From assembly GCA_002329155.1 (NCBI GenBank), contig DCXY01000021.1:1-22355 (forward strand): a stretch of 22,355 nucleotides of DNA. Reading direction: 5' to 3'. This DNA comes from Stenotrophomonas sp. UBA2124. Its GTDB lineage: Bacteria > Pseudomonadota > Gammaproteobacteria > Xanthomonadales > Xanthomonadaceae. Within the stretch, counting starts at the first letter, position 1. Each line of letters starts with the position of its first letter. The translations under genes and the position numbers were made by a program. Below the pieces are notes generated by a model. It searched no databases. It worked only from the letters and a program-made list of their open reading frames with translations, and was not told where the DNA came from. This document shows positions 15,715 to 22,021 of this stretch, one piece after another.

Positions 15715-15723
15715 GCATCGCAC

Positions 15724-16185
15724 ATGTCGAAAGCAACGCACGCAACGCGCTTGTCCGTCGTCCTGCTCGCAGCCCTGGCCGTGGCCGCCTGTTCGCAGTC
15801 GGAAGTGGAGTCCACGAACAAGTCGGCCGGTGACGCGGGCCATGCCAGTGGTGAGCACGGCTCCAGTTCGTCGGCCGGCCTGCCGCAGGGGCGCATCGCC
15901 ATCGGCGAGCAGCGCGCCAACGTCAAGAGCAACGCCACCAAGCAGAGCTGCATCGACTGCCACGGCGCCGATGGCAACAACCCCATCGACCCGAGCTACC
16001 CGCGACTGGGTGGCCAGTACGGTGACTATCTTGCCCACTCGCTGCAGGCCTACCGCAGCGGCGACCGCACGCACATGCTGATGTCGCCGCAGGCCACCGA
16101 CCTCAGCGACCAGGACATCGCCGACCTGGCCGCCTACTTCGGTTCGCGCCCCACCCAGCTGCGCGACCTGCACGGGCTGCACTGA
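15724..16185 (+). CDS. Lipoprotein single-haem cytochrome c (c4-half type)
   Basis: A 153-residue cytochrome c with a lipoprotein signal peptide (lipobox AVAAC, Cys23), so it should be anchored to a membrane by lipid. A Ser/Gly/His-rich linker (about 24-55) leads to the haem domain with CIDCH, PSYPRLGGQYGDYLAHSLQAYRSGDRTHMLM (the usual c4-like axial-Met region lies in RTHMLM) and LSDQDIADLAAYFGSR. It is closely similar in layout to the preceding cytochrome and 9 nt downstream of it, so the pair are co-expressed. Together they look like the two halves of cytochrome c4 on separate polypeptides, one soluble and one tethered. A strong terminator follows. The redox partners are not in the window. 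Confidence 0.92.
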   Translation: MSKATHATRLSVVLLAALAVAACSQSEVESTNKSAGDAGHASGEHGSSSSAGLPQGRIAIGEQRANVKSNATKQSCIDCHGADGNNPIDPSYPRLGGQYGDYLAHSLQAYRSGDRTHMLMSPQATDLSDQDIADLAAYFGSRPTQLRDLHGLH

Positions 16186-16207
16186 TCCACGCCGCCGCAC
16201 CGCAGAC

Positions 16208-16239
16208 AAAGAAGCCGCCCCATGGGCGGCTTCTTTTTT
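16208..16239 (+). terminator. Rho-independent terminator after the cytochrome pair
   Basis: A 13-bp perfect stem (AAAGAAGCCGCCC / GGGCGGCTTCTTT) with a CAT loop and T-rich end begins 22 nt after the second cytochrome's stop. Confidence 0.94.
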
Positions 16240-16252
16240 GCATCAGTTGCCC

Positions 16253-16386
16253 GTAGCCCGGGTAAGCGCAGCGCACCCGGGAAACACAGCACACCCTCAA
16301 CACAGGCATGAGCTGAACTACAGAACAGCCTCACCATCGATCAATTGCCACGTCCCTCCCGGGTGCGCTGCGCTTACCCGGGCTAC
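16253..16386. repeat. Inverted pair of 30-nt REP elements
   Basis: Positions 16253-16282 and 16357-16386 are exact reverse complements over all 30 nt, pointing towards each other with a 74-nt spacer. Each unit starts with the tetranucleotide GTAG, followed by a hairpin with 7-bp arms CCCGGGT and ACCCGGG around an 11-nt loop. A GTAG (or GGAG) head plus a palindrome is the hallmark of REPs moved by REP-associated tyrosine transposases, and an opposed pair is the usual mobile unit. No transposase gene is in the window. The unit lies between the convergent cytochrome and repetitive-protein genes and could also end transcription from the minus strand. Confidence 0.88.
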
Positions 16387-16390
16387 ATGA

Positions 16391-16409
16391 GCATGCGCCT
16401 CCTGCATGC
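16391..16409. repeat. Small GCATGC inverted repeat after the repetitive-protein gene
   Basis: GCATGC occurs at 16391-16396 and 16404-16409 with a 7-nt spacer, forming a short hairpin 10 nt after the minus-strand stop. No U tract follows in either direction, so terminator function is doubtful. Confidence 0.4.
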
Positions 16410-16418
16410 GGCAACGAC

Positions 16419-18239
16419 TCAACGGCTGCCGTTGTCTTCCTGCAGTTCCTTCTTGAACGGCACATCCGGCGGCGGGCGCGCCTCGGCGGGCTGCTCCTGC
16501 ATGTTCGGGTTGGTCAGGCCGCAGCCGCCGCCGAACTGCAGCATCGACACCACGCAGGAAATCCTGCTGCTGCTGCCCGGAATGGGAATCTCGATGCTTT
16601 TGATGCCCTTGCGCACCCACTCGGCCAGCAGCGACTCGCTGGGCACCCAGTATTTGTCAAATGAGGTCGGCGTGTAGTCATACGGTGGCCGCTTCAACCA
16701 GGTACCGGACTGCGCGATGCGCTCGCGGCTCCACGTATCCGAATCGCCACCCGGCGCGCCCCGCTTGCTCTCATCCTGTGCCTTCCCGCCATCGCCGGCG
16801 AGGCGCACGCTGCCGTCGGCATTGAACAGACCCTTGCCGCTGTCCGCCTGGCCACCTGCACTCCCATCCACCTGCCGCTGCGAAGCGCCCCAGTCATCGC
16901 CACGGGTCGGCGCGGCCCAGCCACCGGTTCGATCCTGCGGTTTGGGACCGGCACCGGGGCTGCTGCCCGAAGCAGTCGCTGCGGTGTTGGCCGCAGCACT
17001 GCCAGCACTGGCCTTGCCGCTGTCTGCTGCCGCCTGCGCATTGCCTGCCGCGGCCGCCTGCGACTGCGCGCTCGCCTGCCCCGCCCCAGCACCTGCTGGC
17101 CTGGCTGCAACCGCATCGGGCACGCCCGGAATCTGCCGCTCGCGCACCGTGATGCCCGGTGCGCTGACCTTCGCCTCGGCCTCACGTGCCTTGACCTGCG
17201 CCATCGCCACCGACTCTCGTGGCGCCGCTTCGATCTGCCGCTCGCGCACACCCAGCTCACGCGTCGGCAGCTGCACCTCGCTGCTGCGCGGCTGCACCTG
17301 CGCCATGCGTACCAGCTGCCGTGGCGCCACATCAATCTGGCGCTCACGCACCTGCACTTCCGGCACGCGCACACGCGCCTGTGTTTCAACGGGGGTGCGC
17401 AGCTGTGATGTCACCACCGGCCGGTCGGCAGCGGTCTCTACCGTGCGCTCGCGCACCTGCACTTCCGGCACGCTCACCGTGGGCGTGGTGATGCTTGGCG
17501 GTTGCACGGTAGCTGGCGGCAGTACGAAATCAATGGTTGGCTGGGTGGTTTCAGTCACGCTCAACGGCTGCGCGCTGGCAACCTCCGGCGACGGTTTGGC
17601 CACGTCCACGGGCATGGGCTGCGGCTCGTCATCCACCTGCTCGGTTTCAGCCGCACTGGAGGCAGCCTGTTCCGAAGCAGCAGCCTGCGCATCGGCAGCG
17701 GGTGGCGCCGCACCCTGCGCGGGTGTTGCCGCCGCCTCCGCACCTGCCGCCGCCGATGCCGCTGCGGCCTGCGCTTCAGGCGCGCCACCGCCCTCTTGTT
17801 CCGGCGTGCCACGGCCGATGTATTCAACCTGCACGCGCTCGCCCGCTTCGGCATCTGCCTCGGGCGCGTTGCTGCGCACCAGCGCCACCCACAACAGCAA
17901 TGCCGCGAACAGAATGTGCAGCAAGGCACTGAACACACCGGCAAACCAGCGCAGGCCACGCTGGTCGCGTGGCGGCGGGTCGCCACCGTGCCAGAGCAGG
18001 GACAGCATCACCTGCCAAAGCGGGCGCTGTGGTGGCACCGGATCAGCTGGCGCGGCCGGCCGCACGGCGATCACATCATCCACATCGCCACGGCTGAATG
18101 CCGTCAACGCGCGCGGCACCCGCGCACGCAACCAGGCGCTCCAGCTGTAAGGCATGCCGGTACGGCGGTCGTGCAGGAGATTGTCCTGCCGGCGCGCGGC
18201 CAGCAGGCTGATCAGGTCGGCAACAGACGTCACCGGCAT
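16419..18239 (-). CDS. TonB-like transmembrane repetitive protein, function unknown
   Basis: A 606-residue protein with the layout: cytosolic N-terminal region (1-97, including WSAWLRARVPRALTAFSRGDVDD), one transmembrane helix (about 98-121), an Ala/Pro/Gln-rich stretch (about 125-235), four VRER(Q/T)(I/V) repeats (at 262, 297, 331 and 365, period 34-35), a Gly/Ala/Ser-rich linker (about 380-500) and a compact C-terminal domain (about 512-580) with Cys562 and Cys573. Two of the repeats begin with the longer VPEVQVRER. A cytosolic start, one helix and a long extended periplasmic arm ending in a small domain is the TonB/TolA layout, but I do not recognise a TonB C-domain. Similar proteins are annotated 'transmembrane repetitive protein' in Xanthomonas and Stenotrophomonas. 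It starts 12 nt after nfuA on the same strand with a weak SD. Role unknown. Confidence 0.88.
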   Translation of the reverse strand: MPVTSVADLISLLAARRQDNLLHDRRTGMPYSWSAWLRARVPRALTAFSRGDVDDVIAVRPAAPADPVPPQRPLWQVMLSLLWHGGDPPPRDQRGLRWFAGVFSALLHILFAALLLWVALVRSNAPEADAEAGERVQVEYIGRGTPEQEGGGAPEAQAAAASAAAGAEAAATPAQGAAPPAADAQAAASEQAASSAAETEQVDDEPQPMPVDVAKPSPEVASAQPLSVTETTQPTIDFVLPPATVQPPSITTPTVSVPEVQVRERTVETAADRPVVTSQLRTPVETQARVRVPEVQVRERQIDVAPRQLVRMAQVQPRSSEVQLPTRELGVRERQIEAAPRESVAMAQVKAREAEAKVSAPGITVRERQIPGVPDAVAARPAGAGAGQASAQSQAAAAGNAQAAADSGKASAGSAAANTAATASGSSPGAGPKPQDRTGGWAAPTRGDDWGASQRQVDGSAGGQADSGKGLFNADGSVRLAGDGGKAQDESKRGAPGGDSDTWSRERIAQSGTWLKRPPYDYTPTSFDKYWVPSESLLAEWVRKGIKSIEIPIPGSSSRISCVVSMLQFGGGCGLTNPNMQEQPAEARPPPDVPFKKELQEDNGSR

Positions 18240-18251
18240 GCCGTGCTCAGC

Positions 18252-18851
18252 TCAACCCGCGGTGCCGCGCGGGATATACGGCGCCTGACCACTGTCGTGG
18301 TCGGTGGCATCACGCACGGCGGTGACGCCGGGCACGCGGCCCATCAGCGTCTTCTCGATGCCCTGCTTCAGGGTCACGTCGGCCATGCCACAGCCGTGGC
18401 AGCCGCCACCGAAGCGCAGCAGCACCACGCCATCGGCGGACACTTCCTGCACCGCCACGCGGCCACCGTGCGAAGCCAGCTGCGGATTGATCTCGTTCTC
18501 GATCACCCAATGTACACGCTCCACCATCGAGGCGGCCTCGCCCGGCGCTTCGCCCTTGATCTTGGGTGCCTTGATGGTCAACTGCTGGGTGCCGGCGGCC
18601 TGCGCGACGAAATCGATCTCGGCACCATCCAGCCACGCCACGCTGGTGGCGGCCACGTACAGGGTGAAGCCATCACAGTCCACCGCCCACTCATCACCCA
18701 GCAGGTCGGCGGGCTCGGCAAACTCCAGCCGTGCGTCCGCGCGTGGCGTGCCTGGCTCCACCGCGCTCAGGCGCACGCCCATGCCGGGCACGGCCTCGCG
18801 TTCGATCAGCTTGCGGAAGTGGGTCTGTGCGGTATCTGAGATCTGGATCAT
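18252..18851 (-). CDS. nfuA: Fe-S cluster carrier protein NfuA
   Basis: A 199-residue cytosolic protein that carries a [4Fe-4S] cluster on a dimer and delivers it to target enzymes. The N-terminal half (about 1-95) is a degenerate A-type/HesB-like domain without its cysteine triad, and the C-terminal half is an Nfu domain with the cluster-binding CHGC (Cys151, Cys154) in the GGGCHGCGMADVTLK motif; it ends with APYIPR, typical of NfuA. The ATG at 18849-18851 has no SD, and a TAGAAT -10 box lies exactly six bases upstream, so the mRNA may be leaderless. The TonB-like repetitive protein gene follows 12 nt later. Compared with E. coli NfuA (191 residues) it is complete. Confidence 0.95.
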   Translation of the reverse strand: MIQISDTAQTHFRKLIEREAVPGMGVRLSAVEPGTPRADARLEFAEPADLLGDEWAVDCDGFTLYVAATSVAWLDGAEIDFVAQAAGTQQLTIKAPKIKGEAPGEAASMVERVHWVIENEINPQLASHGGRVAVQEVSADGVVLLRFGGGCHGCGMADVTLKQGIEKTLMGRVPGVTAVRDATDHDSGQAPYIPRGTAG

Positions 18852-18857
18852 GCGGGT

Positions 18858-18863
18858 ATTCTA
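18858..18863 (-). promoter_or_regulatory. -10 box giving a probably leaderless nfuA mRNA
   Basis: On the minus strand TAGAAT is followed by six bases (ACCCGC) and then the nfuA ATG, so transcription should begin at or within a base of the A of the start codon. No SD sequence is present upstream, which fits leaderless translation. No strong -35 hexamer is found at 16-18 nt. Confidence 0.55.
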
Positions 18864-18957
18864 GCGGTGTCTTGGTGGCCGCTGATGGGATGCTGATTCC
18901 ACGGCGGGCACCATTCAGTCAATCATCCGCCATTCCGTTGCCTGTAAGGAGGTTCCC

Positions 18958-19305
18958 ATGGCCCCTGATCTGATCCCCTTGGCGCAGGCGCGCTGCGTCC
19001 CGCGCCGCGGCAGTGAACACCGCCTGGGCCAGGCCCGCCTGGCCGAGCTGATGCCGCAGGTTCCCGGCTGGGAGCTGGCCGAGAACGGCCAGGCGCTGAC
19101 CCGTACATTCCGCTTCGACAACTACTACGGCACCATGGCCTTCGTGAACGCGCTGGCCTGGATCGCCCACGCCGAGGATCACCACCCCGACCTGGGCGTG
19201 CATTACGACCGTGCCGTGGTGCGTTTCTCCACCCATGACGTCGGCGGCCTGAGCGAGAACGACTTCATCTGTGCCGCCAAGGCATCCGCACTAACGGAGC
19301 AATGA
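18958..19305 (+). CDS. phhB: Pterin-4a-carbinolamine dehydratase
   Basis: A 115-residue cytosolic enzyme that dehydrates 4a-hydroxytetrahydrobiopterin, recycling the pterin cofactor of aromatic amino-acid hydroxylases. The active-site signature EDHHPDL lies at residues 73-79 and the second histidine motif THDVGGLSENDF at 92-103. Length is normal for the bacterial family. The ATG at 18958 has a near-perfect SD (TAAGGAGGT at about 18946-18954), one of the strongest in the window. Its usual partner, phenylalanine hydroxylase, is not in the window. A TonB-domain lipoprotein begins 2 nt after its stop, so the two are co-expressed. Intact; identification is secure. Confidence 0.95.
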   Translation: MAPDLIPLAQARCVPRRGSEHRLGQARLAELMPQVPGWELAENGQALTRTFRFDNYYGTMAFVNALAWIAHAEDHHPDLGVHYDRAVVRFSTHDVGGLSENDFICAAKASALTEQ

Positions 19306-19306
19306 C

Positions 19307-19723
19307 ATGAAACCGCGTCTGCTGCTGGGCTCGCTCGTCGCCGTCACCACGCTGGCCGCCTGCAACTCCTCCGACCAGCCGCCCGCCCCTGCGGTTGCCC
19401 CCACCGATGTGGCCGCCGTGCAGACCCCGCCACCGGACTACCCGGCCGAACTGGCCTGCACCGGCGTGGGCGGCAAGAGTGTGCTGCGCGTGGTGGTTGG
19501 CCCGCAGGGCGCGCCCACCGATGTCTCGCTGGTTACCAGCAGCGGCAACAGCCAGCTCGATGACTCGGCCATCACCCGCGTGCGCGAGTGGAAGTTCAAG
19601 GCCGCCACCCGCAACGGCCAGGCAGTGCCGACCACCATCCAGGTGCCGGTGAGCTTCAACCCGCCCGATCCCAAGCCCAATGAGTGCTTTGCGATCGAAG
19701 AGCGCGTGCGCCGCGGCGGCTGA
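19307..19723 (+). CDS. Lipoprotein with a TonB C-terminal-type domain
   Basis: A 138-residue lipoprotein (lipobox LAAC, Cys19). The mature part has a short Pro/Ala linker and then a TonB-family C-terminal fold: PPPDYPAELACTGVGGKSVLRVVVGPQGAP, then SLVTSSGNSQLDDSAITRVREWKFKAATRNG and VPTTIQVPVSF, which follow the usual 'YP..l...G...l.v.v...G......l..SSG...LD..A...v..W.FkpA...G' pattern. Unlike true TonB it has no transmembrane helix and no long periplasmic arm, so it probably does not transmit ExbBD energy. Two additional cysteines (in LACTG and ECFAI) could form a disulfide. It lies 1 nt after the phhB stop codon, hence probably coupled. Its role and its membrane (inner or outer) are unknown. 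Confidence 0.87.
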   Translation: MKPRLLLGSLVAVTTLAACNSSDQPPAPAVAPTDVAAVQTPPPDYPAELACTGVGGKSVLRVVVGPQGAPTDVSLVTSSGNSQLDDSAITRVREWKFKAATRNGQAVPTTIQVPVSFNPPDPKPNECFAIEERVRRGG

Positions 19724-19753
19724 CAAGCCACCGCGACAACAGGCCCCCACACT

Positions 19754-20563
19754 GTGTCCGCGCTCTCCAGCGACAATGTCGGTCTTGCGTTCGCGCTGAC
19801 CCTGGCTGCCGGCCTGGCAACGGCCGTCGGCAGCCTGCTGGTGCTGTTTTCCAGGCGCCCCAACCCGCGCCTGCTCGCCTTTGGCCTGGCCTTTGCCGGC
19901 GGCGCGATGGTCTATGTGTCGCTGTCGGAAATCCTGAACAAGTCGATCGCCTCGTTCAGCAGCGGCCACGGTGACCGCCTGGGCTTCACCTACGGCACGC
20001 TCTGGTTCCTGGCCGGCGTGCTGCTGGTGGTGGCCATCGACCATCTGGTGCCCAACCCGCACGAGACCCTCGACAAGCAGGACCCGGCACTCAAGGAACA
20101 CGGCCGCAGCAACATCCGTCGGGTGGGTCTGCTCAGTGCGGTGGCCATCACCGCGCACAACTTTCCTGAAGGTCTGGCGACCTTCTTCGCCACGCTGGAA
20201 AGCCCCTCGCTCGGTCTGCCGCTGGCCTTCGCCATCGCCATCCACAACATCCCCGAAGGTATCGCCATCGCCGTGCCGGTGTACTTCGCCACCGGGCGCA
20301 AGTCGTATGCGTTCGGCGCCAGCCTGCTGTCAGGGCTGGCCGAGCCGGTCGGTGCGGCCATCGGCTACTTCGCGCTGGGCGGCGTGTTGTCGCACGACAC
20401 CTTCGGCGCAGTGTTCGGCCTGATCGCCGGCATCATGGTGTTTCTGGCGCTGGACGAACTGCTGCCTGCCGCCAAGCGCCACGCCAAAGGCCACGAAACC
20501 GTCTACGGCCTGGTGATGGGCATGGCGACCATCGCGGTGAGCCTGGTGCTGTTCAAGTGGTAG
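19754..20563 (+). CDS. zupT: ZIP-family divalent metal transporter (ZupT-like)
   Basis: A 269-residue inner-membrane transporter of the ZIP family, which brings zinc and other divalent metals into the cytosol. Eight hydrophobic segments are expected. The two metal-site motifs are present: HNFPEG (135-140) in TM4 and HNIPEG (164-169) in TM5; a His-poor loop (about 100-120) separates the two helical groups. The start is GTG at 19754, giving MSALSSDNVGLAFALTLAAG; the SD is weak. It comes 30 nt after the TonB-domain lipoprotein on the same strand, so may share its transcript. It converges with rluC. Metal preference cannot be determined from sequence; the closest well-known relative is E. coli ZupT. 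Confidence 0.93.
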   Translation: MSALSSDNVGLAFALTLAAGLATAVGSLLVLFSRRPNPRLLAFGLAFAGGAMVYVSLSEILNKSIASFSSGHGDRLGFTYGTLWFLAGVLLVVAIDHLVPNPHETLDKQDPALKEHGRSNIRRVGLLSAVAITAHNFPEGLATFFATLESPSLGLPLAFAIAIHNIPEGIAIAVPVYFATGRKSYAFGASLLSGLAEPVGAAIGYFALGGVLSHDTFGAVFGLIAGIMVFLALDELLPAAKRHAKGHETVYGLVMGMATIAVSLVLFKW

Positions 20564-20570
20564 TAGAGCC

Positions 20571-20640
20571 GGGAAGGGGGAATCGGGAAGTGGGAGGCAC
20601 GTTTTCCCTGCACCCTGCTCCCTGCTCCCTGTTCCCTGCT
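20571..20640. repeat. Opposed G-rich tracts and 7-bp tandem repeat between zupT and rluC
   Basis: The 80-nt gap between the converging genes holds four G runs of three or more on the plus strand (20571-20594) and then five copies of a 7-bp unit, CCCTGCT or a one-base variant, with C3 runs starting at 20606, 20613, 20620, 20627 and 20634. Each gene's 3' RNA would therefore carry G3 runs able to form a quadruplex. No ordinary terminator hairpin with a U tract is present. Confidence 0.75.
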
Positions 20641-20643
20641 TCA

Positions 20644-21615
20644 TCACAGCCTGTCCAGCGCCTCGGTCAGCTCGGGTGCCAGCGGCGCATTCAATAGATA
20701 AGGTGTCTTGCCGCCGTCGAGGGCGAACTCCAGCGTGGCGGCATGCAGGAACAGGCGCTTGAGCCCGATCTGCTCACGGAAACGCTTGTTGACCACAGGA
20801 TCGCCGTACTTGTCGTCACCTGCCACCGGGTGGCCGATGTGCTGGGCATGCACGCGGATCTGGTGGGTACGCCCGGTTTCGATCCGCACCTCGCAGTAGG
20901 ACTGCCCACCGCGCCGCTCCAGCACGCGGAAATGGCTCAGCGACGGCTTGCCCGCCTGATTGACCTGGACGTGCCGTTCGCCGCCCTGTCGCAGCCCAAC
21001 ATGCAGCGGCGCATCCACGCTCATCACGCCATCGGGCATGCGCCCGGCCAGCAGGGTCAGGTAGCGTTTCTGGATGCCACCATGGTCTTCACGCAGCAGC
21101 GCCTGCAGCTCGCTCAGCGCCGAACGCTTCTTGGCCATGATCAGCAGGCCGGAGGTATCCCGGTCCAGCCGGTGCACCAGCTCCAGGTTCATGTTCGGGC
21201 GCAGCGCGCGCATGGTCTCGATGGCGCCGTGGCTGATGCCGCTGCCGCCATGGCTGGCCACGCCCGTGGGCTTGTTGATGACCAGCAGGCGCGCGTCCTC
21301 GAACACGATGGCCTGCTCCATGCGCTGCAGGAAGTTGGCCGGCGGCGGGGTTTTTTCTCCCACCTCCGTGAGATTGACCGGCGGCACACGCACCTCCTCA
21401 CCCGCCTCCAGCTTGCGCTCGGCCTTGGCCCGGCCCCCATTCACGCGCACCTGGCCGCTGCGCACCAGCTTGTAGACCAGGCTGCGCGGGGCCCCCTTGA
21501 GCTGGCCCAGCAGGAAGTTGTCCAGGCGCTGTCCCGCCCTGTCCTCGGGCACCTTGATCAGGCGGACGCTGGATTTGCCAGCGGGCGGTGTACGGCGGTG
21601 TTCGGAGTCAGTCAT
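20644..21615 (-). CDS. rluC: 23S rRNA pseudouridine synthase (955/2504/2580 type)
   Basis: A 323-residue RluA-family enzyme that converts specific uridines of 23S rRNA to pseudouridine. An S4 RNA-binding domain occupies about residues 25-85 (RLDNFLLGQL ... SGQVRVNGGRAKAERKLEAGEEVRVP). The catalytic domain holds VINKPTGVASHGG and the HRLDRDTSG motif with the nucleophile Asp, then the RTHQIRVHAQHIGHPVAGDDKYG segment. Length fits RluC. The ATG at 21613-21615 gives MTDSEHRRTP, consistent with a family N-terminal extension; only AGGCAG precedes it, a weak SD. Divergent placement from rne is conserved in E. coli and other gammaproteobacteria and supports RluC over its paralogues. Confidence 0.93.
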   Translation of the reverse strand: MTDSEHRRTPPAGKSSVRLIKVPEDRAGQRLDNFLLGQLKGAPRSLVYKLVRSGQVRVNGGRAKAERKLEAGEEVRVPPVNLTEVGEKTPPPANFLQRMEQAIVFEDARLLVINKPTGVASHGGSGISHGAIETMRALRPNMNLELVHRLDRDTSGLLIMAKKRSALSELQALLREDHGGIQKRYLTLLAGRMPDGVMSVDAPLHVGLRQGGERHVQVNQAGKPSLSHFRVLERRGGQSYCEVRIETGRTHQIRVHAQHIGHPVAGDDKYGDPVVNKRFREQIGLKRLFLHAATLEFALDGGKTPYLLNAPLAPELTEALDRL

Positions 21616-22021
21616 CTGCCTATTTATTCTGCTACACTCGGGCCGCGATATAAGGGTTTGATTTCGTTGGAAGTTGGTCAGGGCCAGAAGCCCCGCTCCC
21701 TACGAATCCGGCACAGTGCGCGGCCACCGCCCCCGGGGCGGCCATGTTAGCGGCTCGTCGGCGTTCCCGGCCATCGCCGGCTGCCCAAAGCGGCCGAGCT
21801 AGGCGAAACATATGTCCCGTGCGACGCCCCGGCCTGGCCGGATGCGGCCGCCGGCCCTGAAACACCTAAAACAAGAAAGAAGCGCTCCCGCGGCCTGCCG
21901 TGGTGTCGTAGCGCTGGAAACCCAAGTCGTCCGAACGCGCCTGCGCGAACGGGCGGTGACCCGTGTCCAGAGGCGAAACCCCATGGCGTTCCGCGCGGTA
22001 GCAGCGCGCGAGGAACGCACA
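21616..22021 (+). promoter_or_regulatory. rluC-rne divergent promoter region and long structured rne leader
   Basis: This 406-nt non-coding stretch separates rluC and rne. On the plus strand TGCTACACT (21631-21638 with TG just before) is an extended -10-like box, with TATAAG at 21649-21654 as an alternative; either would give an rne leader of about 360-380 nt. The leader is GC-rich with several hairpins: CCGCCC/GGGCGG around 21727-21741, CCGGCC/GGCCGG at 21829-21841, and ACGGG/CCCGT at 21949-21964. An A-rich unpaired-looking stretch lies at about 21859-21881 and could be an RNase E entry site. AGGA at 22011-22014 is the rne ribosome site. E. coli rne also has a leader of about 360 nt that mediates autoregulation; the parallel is inference. 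No ORF here is convincing. Confidence 0.6.

Noticed and set aside
16717..18150. Plus-strand 477-codon frame opposite the repetitive protein
   Set aside because: Its Ser/Cys/Ala-rich repeats mirror the antisense of the real gene, which has a membrane helix and continuous repeats in the minus frame.
20606..20640. Possible CRISPR-like or satellite array
   Set aside because: Units are 7 bp with no spacers, so this is a short tandem repeat rather than a CRISPR array.
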